From positions 1 to 44,999 of the forward strand of contig CACWTU010000017.1 in NCBI GenBank assembly GCA_902763885.1: a stretch of DNA of 44,999 bases, given 5' to 3'. The notes beneath the pieces are model-generated. The model made no database searches. It was not told the origin of the DNA and worked only from the letters and a program-made list of their open reading frames with translations. The stretch comes from an uncultured Bacteroidales bacterium. GTDB taxonomy: Bacteria; Bacteroidota; Bacteroidia; Bacteroidales; Bacteroidaceae. Of the stretch, positions 41,309-44,999 are shown piece by piece. The translations under genes and the position numbers were made by a program. Every line of letters starts with the position of its first letter. The first letter of the stretch is position 1.

Positions 41309-41905
41309 TTATTCTCCTACGGCCACCTTGGCGTGGCGCAGAACCTTGTCGTTAAGTTTATATCCGTCAATAGCGCAGTCCAGAACCTTGCCCTTAAGAT
41401 CCTCGCTGGGAGCTGGAATCATGGCTATGGCCTCATGGAAATCAGTGTCAAAAGGCTCGTTCTTAGGTGAGATCTTCTGCAGGCCTTTCTGTTCCAGAAT
41501 GTGCATCAGCTTGTTGTAGATGAGCTCTATGCCCTCCTTGAGCGTACTGAGATCTTCTGTTTTTGCAGAGTTTGCTATTGCCCTCTCAAGGTCATCAATG
41601 ACCGGCAGGATATCCGTAACCACGCCTGCGCTTCCGTTCAGTATGATCTCTGCCTTCTCCTTCATGGTGCGCTTGCGGTAGTTGTCAAACTCTGCCATCT
41701 GTCGGAGCAGGCGGTCCTTGAGGTCAGCTGCCTCAGCTTCACTTTTGGCCAGTTTTGCCTCAATTGTCTCCTCCTGGGGCTCTTCTTGCGTGTTTTCGTC
41801 TTGCGCGGATTCAGTCTGCTGTTCCGCGCTGTTCAGAACCTCTTTCTCCTGGTCTTTCTCAGGTTGGAAATTTTCTGACATTTTATGTTTGTTTTTCTTA
41901 CTCAT
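41309..41905 (-). CDS. grpE: nucleotide exchange factor GrpE
   Basis: 198 aa from ATG 41905. The frame is open to an ATG at 41980 but that extension overlaps the palindrome upstream, and GrpE proteins usually begin with an acidic, disordered part as this one does (E-N-F-Q-P-E-K-D-Q). A long coiled coil (~50-130, with [10 protein letters not shown]) precedes the C-terminal beta domain. It releases ADP from DnaK. Translated just before dnaJ. The exact start is the least certain part of this call. Confidence 0.9.
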   Translation of the reverse strand: MSKKNKHKMSENFQPEKDQEKEVLNSAEQQTESAQDENTQEEPQEETIEAKLAKSEAEAADLKDRLLRQMAEFDNYRKRTMKEKAEIILNGSAGVVTDILPVIDDLERAIANSAKTEDLSTLKEGIELIYNKLMHILEQKGLQKISPKNEPFDTDFHEAIAMIPAPSEDLKGKVLDCAIDGYKLNDKVLRHAKVAVGE

Positions 41906-41949
41906 TCCTATACTTTCTTGTGTTGTCGCATAATGTGCAACAAACATTG

Positions 41950-41979
41950 TGCCACAGCGTTCACAATGACACTGTGGCA
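41950..41979. promoter_or_regulatory. inverted repeat in the grpE-dnaJ leader
   Basis: TGCCACAG at 41950-41957 is mirrored by CTGTGGCA at 41972-41979. A possible -7-like AATGTTTG on the minus strand overlaps its left edge. It may be an operator for the heat-shock genes; it does not match the CIRCE element. Confidence 0.35.
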
Positions 41980-41998
41980 TATTAAATAAATATAAAAG

Positions 41999-42481
41999 TC
42001 ACTTCATTGAATCGGCACCAAAGCAGAACGGCAGTATGGCATCGGTTCCGCCCTCTATGATCATGGTGCCTTCTGTACCGTACAGTATGTATCGGATAGG
42101 CTTGCCTCCACGCTGCTCAGTCTCCGCCAGAACCTGACGGCATGCTCCACAGGGCGTAATGGGCTGTGCCGTATAGCCATTCTCATTACGTGCTGCTATG
42201 GCTAAGGCTGTAACCGCTTTGTCGGGGTAGGAGTGTCCTGCTGCAAATAGTGCGGTCCTCTCGGCACAAAGCCCTGATGGATACGCTGCGTTCTCCTGGT
42301 TACTGCCGGTTACCACGGTTCCGTCGTCAAGCAGTAGAGCGGCGCCTACGCTGAATCCTGAGTAGGGTGACCAACTGCCTTTGGTGGCCTCTTTTGCTGC
42401 ATCTACCAGCATCAGGTCCTTGCTGTCCAGTTCGTCCTGGCCTAATATGCTCCAATTTATGGTCCGGCTAAGCTTTTTCAT
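41999..42481 (-). CDS. cdd: cytidine deaminase
   Basis: 160 aa. Zinc and catalytic motifs C-A-E-R-T-A (Cys and Glu) and P-C-G-A-C-R-Q are present, together with F-S-V-G-A-A-L and N-A-A-Y-P. It deaminates cytidine and deoxycytidine to uridine forms for pyrimidine salvage; it is a cytoplasmic tetramer in the family. It lies upstream of grpE on the same strand, but the palindrome between them suggests grpE has its own promoter. Confidence 0.94.
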   Translation of the reverse strand: MKKLSRTINWSILGQDELDSKDLMLVDAAKEATKGSWSPYSGFSVGAALLLDDGTVVTGSNQENAAYPSGLCAERTALFAAGHSYPDKAVTALAIAARNENGYTAQPITPCGACRQVLAETEQRGGKPIRYILYGTEGTMIIEGGTDAILPFCFGADSMK

Positions 42482-42524
42482 ACGGTTACGTTTTTATTCT
42501 GCCCGCTAAGTTAGTTTTTTTATT

Positions 42525-42532
42525 TAACTTCG
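42525..42532 (+). promoter_or_regulatory. -7-like box for the glucosaminidase gene
   Basis: TAACTTCG is one base off TAnnTTTG, 21 bases before the ATG at 42554. Confidence 0.4.
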
Positions 42533-42553
42533 CACACAATCCAATGTGTAACT

Positions 42554-43459
42554 ATGATATTTAAGTCAGCTCGCCTTGCCGTAATCCTTATGATGCTTTT
42601 GGCAGTAAGCTCGTGTTTCATGCAGAATGCAGCCGTAAGCTCGCATGGTAAGGATGCCTATTCGGCATACATAGCCAAGTATAGCGGTATGGCTGTCGAG
42701 CAGATGAAGAAATACGGCATCCCGGCCAGTATCACTCTTGCGCAGGGCCTGCTTGAGTCCGATGCCGGGCGCAGTGTTCTTGCTACCAAGTGTAACAACC
42801 ATTTCGGCATAAAGTGCCACAGTGACTGGACCGGCCGTAAGATGTATCATGATGATGACGAGCGCCATGAGTGTTTCCGTTGTTATCGCAATGCCGATGA
42901 TTCATTCCGTGACCATTCGCTGTTTCTTGTAAACGGCGCCCGATACCAGTCCCTGTTCAAACTGGGGGCTACTGATTATAAAGGCTGGGCCAAAGGTCTT
43001 AAGGCTGCCGGTTATGCCACCAGCCCCACTTATGCTACAAAACTCATAGAACTGATTGAAAGTTACGGGCTCGACCGTTATGACAGTAAGAAATCCGTAC
43101 GCCTTAAACCAGGCCAGATACCGCATCAGCCCCTGCTCGTGAACGGACAGAATTGCGTCCGCCTGCGTGAAGGTGAGACCTTGAAGGACATTGCCCGCGA
43201 GTACGGTATGCAGCTCTCTTTGCTGCGCCGTTTCAATGAGGTGGACCGTAAGTTCACTCCCCCCGTAGGAACACTCATCTATCTGGAAAGAAAAAAGGCC
43301 CGTGCTGACCGTGAGCACAAGGCCTATGTTGTAAAGAAAGGTGACAGTCTGTGGTCTATCTCTCAGCAGTTCGGAATCAAGGTGTCATCGCTTGTCAAGC
43401 GCAACAGTATCGGTGACGGCAATCCGCTTGTAACAGGCATGACACTCCTTCTGCGTTGA
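42554..43459 (+). CDS. LysM-containing N-acetylglucosaminidase lipoprotein (GH73-type)
   Basis: 301 aa. Lipoprotein signal with lipobox V-S-S-C (Cys ~21). The glucosaminidase domain (~35-180) shows Y-G-I-P-A-S-I-T-L-A-Q-G-L-L-E-S (catalytic Glu) and N-N-H-F-G-I-K-C. Two LysM-type peptidoglycan-binding units follow (~200-250 and ~258-301; the second has K-K-G-D-S-L-W-S-I-S). It cuts glycan strands of peptidoglycan during wall remodelling or division. It faces the DUF4252 gene with no spacing between stops. Confidence 0.92.
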   Translation: MIFKSARLAVILMMLLAVSSCFMQNAAVSSHGKDAYSAYIAKYSGMAVEQMKKYGIPASITLAQGLLESDAGRSVLATKCNNHFGIKCHSDWTGRKMYHDDDERHECFRCYRNADDSFRDHSLFLVNGARYQSLFKLGATDYKGWAKGLKAAGYATSPTYATKLIELIESYGLDRYDSKKSVRLKPGQIPHQPLLVNGQNCVRLREGETLKDIAREYGMQLSLLRRFNEVDRKFTPPVGTLIYLERKKARADREHKAYVVKKGDSLWSISQQFGIKVSSLVKRNSIGDGNPLVTGMTLLLR

Positions 43460-43954
43460 TTATTCTGTCTTAGGGGCGGATTCCGCTATTGCTTTCTCCA
43501 GGTCTTTGCGGTTTATTTCTCCGTCCAGGCAGATGAACTTGAAACCGTCTTCTCCTGTTGCGGTCACGACGATTTGGTACACGGTCTTGTCACTGCCGTC
43601 AGTGTATATCTTTATTGTTTCACCTTTTTCCTTGATTTCCATCAACATCTCGAACTTATTCTTCTTGATGTATTTTTTTACATCATCTTTAAGGCTTTCG
43701 ATTATCTCAGTATCCTCGCTTCCTAACAGGTACATACCTTTAAGTTCCTTGATAAGAGACCCTATGTCCACGGGGCTGTCTTTCATATCCATGTTAGGAA
43801 TTTTGCCTATTAGCTCAAACATGGCCGATGAAATATACACTGCAGTAACCTTCTCGTTGTCAGAGTACTTGCTGTAAAGGCTGTTGCCGTCCTGTGCCCA
43901 GGTGCTGGCTGTGAGCAGAAACAGTGCTGCTACGATTGTCGCTAATTTTTTCAT
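43460..43954 (-). CDS. DUF4252 protein, secreted
   Basis: 164 aa. A signal peptide ends at T-W-A-Q (~21). The pattern Y-S-K-Y-S-D-N-E-K-V-T-A-V-Y-I-S and the later V-V-T-A-T-G-E-D-G-F-K-F-I-C-L-D-G match the DUF4252 family of Bacteroidetes, of unknown function. It is the last gene of an ECF sigma operon and overlaps the membrane protein gene by 4 bases. It may be an envelope protein made when the sigma factor is active, or part of its control loop. Confidence 0.85.
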   Translation of the reverse strand: MKKLATIVAALFLLTASTWAQDGNSLYSKYSDNEKVTAVYISSAMFELIGKIPNMDMKDSPVDIGSLIKELKGMYLLGSEDTEIIESLKDDVKKYIKKNKFEMLMEIKEKGETIKIYTDGSDKTVYQIVVTATGEDGFKFICLDGEINRKDLEKAIAESAPKTE

Positions 43955-44316
43955 TTCAGTACATTTATGGTTTTTTCTATTACCGGCTGGGCTGTGTTGA
44001 CAATGTCCATGCCGGCGTTGATTTTTTCTGATATGAATTCAAACACCTCCTCTATCTGGGCGTAAGCCATATGCGGATCATCAAAAGTATCCTTTGGAGT
44101 TGTGTGGAATGTCAGGCTCATACCTATGGCTATAACTGCTACCGCGGCTGCCGGGTATGAGAACATGGCTATCCTCTTATGTGATGTCATCTCAAGTGCA
44201 CGCGCCTTTACGGATATGTCATGTTTTAATGTGGCGGGCACCTCTATGCTCTCATCCTGGGCTATCCGCTCCAGGTCAAGTTCTGTAAGTTTCTCTATTT
44301 CTTCAAGTCCTTTCAT
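43951..44316 (-). CDS. small membrane protein, probable anti-sigma partner
   Basis: 121 aa. A soluble N-terminal part of ~45 residues with many Glu is followed by a single membrane helix (~50-70: A-A-A-V-A-V-I-A-I-G-M-S-L) and a short outside segment. No named anti-sigma domain is recognised, but the one-helix layout and the 4-base overlap with the ECF sigma factor gene fit a small anti-sigma protein. It also overlaps the DUF4252 gene by 4 bases. Confidence 0.6.
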   Translation of the reverse strand: MKGLEEIEKLTELDLERIAQDESIEVPATLKHDISVKARALEMTSHKRIAMFSYPAAAVAVIAIGMSLTFHTTPKDTFDDPHMAYAQIEEVFEFISEKINAGMDIVNTAQPVIEKTINVLK

Positions 44317-44792
44317 ATCTCCTTTCTTAATGTTTTCCGGGCGTTACTTAGAAGCACCCTTAGGGTTAGGTTTGACATTCCTGTCTTTTCTGATATCTCA
44401 TCGTATGACATATCTTCCAGTACATACATCTTCACTACGTTGCGTTGTCCCTTGGGGAGTCTTTCAATTGCAGCCATCACTCTTCCCAGCTTGTCCTTTG
44501 CTATAAGGTCATCATCAATGGTCCTGCTCTCTGATATGTCCGCCTGTGGTTCGATGACCTGCTCTTTTGACGCCTTGCGTATGCGGTCAATGCACAGGTT
44601 CTTGATAAGGGTGGTGCAGTAGGCTTTTAGGTTCAGCACCTTGTCCAGCTCGTCACGTGTGTTCCACAACTTGATGAAGAGGTCCTGTACCACATCCTGT
44701 GCATCGGACTGGGATTCAAGTATGTAAAACGCCACCCTGTAGAGCCCGTCGCTCATGGACTTGAATGTTTCAGTCAGTTCTTGTGGTGACAT
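44313..44792 (-). CDS. ECF-type RNA polymerase sigma factor
   Basis: 159 aa. Region 2 (F-I-K-L-W-N-T-R-D-E-L) and region 4 with a helix-turn-helix (Y-D-E-I-S-E-K-T-G-M-S-N-L-T-L-R-V-L-L-S) are present and region 3 is missing, the ECF form. It should direct polymerase to envelope or stress genes after release from an anti-sigma factor, probably the membrane protein encoded next. First gene of a three-gene operon whose members overlap by 4 bases each. Confidence 0.92.
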   Translation of the reverse strand: MSPQELTETFKSMSDGLYRVAFYILESQSDAQDVVQDLFIKLWNTRDELDKVLNLKAYCTTLIKNLCIDRIRKASKEQVIEPQADISESRTIDDDLIAKDKLGRVMAAIERLPKGQRNVVKMYVLEDMSYDEISEKTGMSNLTLRVLLSNARKTLRKEI

Positions 44793-44867
44793 CTTAGTTC
44801 TTGAATATCGTTTCCGGAATAAGGACGAAACTGTGCCTCAGGTGTTAACCGTCTATGCGGAAAAAGA

Positions 44868-44890
44868 TGAAAAAAGGGCTTTGTAGCCCT
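44868..44890 (-). terminator. terminator of the gene entering from the right edge
   Basis: On the minus strand AGGGCT and AGCCCT form a hairpin around ACAA, followed by a run of six T. It lies just beyond the stop at 44901. Confidence 0.75.
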
Positions 44891-44900
44891 CTTGGAACGT

Positions 44901-44999
44901 TCAGAGAATCTCGTGCTCCTCTTTCATGTCTATCTCATTTCCCTTAAGGTCGATGAAACGGTATGAGAGGAACGGCAGGTTCTGGTCCGGCAGCAGGTT
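44901..44999 (-). CDS. C-terminal end of an unrecognised gene (partial)
   Basis: The minus strand is open for 32 codons from the window edge to TGA at 44901-44903, ending S-Y-R-F-I-D-L-K-G-N-E-I-D-M-K-E-E-H-E-I-L. A terminator hairpin follows, which supports a real gene end. The fragment is too short to assign; no signal, membrane segment or known motif is visible in it. Confidence 0.55.
   Translation of the reverse strand, partial: NLLPDQNLPFLSYRFIDLKGNEIDMKEEHEIL

Noticed and set aside
41906-41980. A C-H-C..C pattern at the start of the grpE frame, at first sight a zinc-binding leader
   Set aside because: It is encoded by the palindrome and is not seen in GrpE proteins; coincidence is likelier.

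Overview
The window looks like a piece of a Bacteroidales chromosome, probably a Prevotella-like gut or rumen species. Supporting signs are the Bacteroidetes-type promoter boxes (TAnnTTTG) before many genes, lipoprotein signal peptides, a membrane-bound AraC regulator, Prevotella-style surface proteins with MBG and GLUG-like repeats, and Bacteroidales gene orders (sigma-54 activator-lptE-TPR-secG; araBAD with a sodium symporter, galK and galM). I see no rRNA, tRNA, CRISPR array, complete prophage or intact transposase gene.

Layout. 1-10230: the tail of one surface protein and its small companion peptide, a CE1-type esterase lipoprotein, a membrane AraC regulator, and a divergent giant surface protein gene (2849-9932) split by a 10-bp tandem duplication, followed by a second companion peptide. 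10223-13080: a RelA-type ppGpp synthetase and an outer-membrane barrel protein. 13101-13374: a MITE-like element with 22-bp inverted ends and 41-bp tandem units. 13458-16029: operon of a sigma-54-type activator, LptE, a TPR-like protein and SecG. 16093-19547 (minus): histidine phosphatase, ROK sugar kinase and GT4 glycosyltransferase. 19730-22990: transketolase and RpiB, then a LolA-like protein. 23033-26862 (minus): a five-gene operon of a small winged-helix regulator and membrane proteins. 26890-27979: a lipoprotein and a ParE-type toxin-antitoxin pair in AT-rich DNA. 28117-38704 (minus): an arabinose/galactose utilisation cluster. 38794-42481 (minus): folC, dnaJ, grpE, cdd. 42554-44999: a LysM glucosaminidase, an ECF sigma/anti-sigma-like/DUF4252 operon, and the end of an unrecognised gene.

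How the genes fit together. The ara/gal cluster carries a sodium symporter, L-arabinose isomerase, a probable ribulokinase, the 4-epimerase, galactokinase and three mutarotases with three different predicted locations (cytoplasm, lipoprotein, periplasm). This suits feeding on arabinose- and galactose-containing plant polysaccharides. The arabinose branch ends in xylulose 5-phosphate, which transketolase and RpiB can use. The CE1 esterase may remove ester groups from the same kind of substrate.

The most unusual content is non-coding or very small: two related ~40-residue peptides placed directly behind giant surface proteins; a giant gene that one 10-bp deletion would restore to 2357 codons; 22-bp-spaced direct repeats at the promoter between the AraC regulator and the giant gene; and three kinds of short dispersed element, two of which supply stop codons to neighbouring genes.
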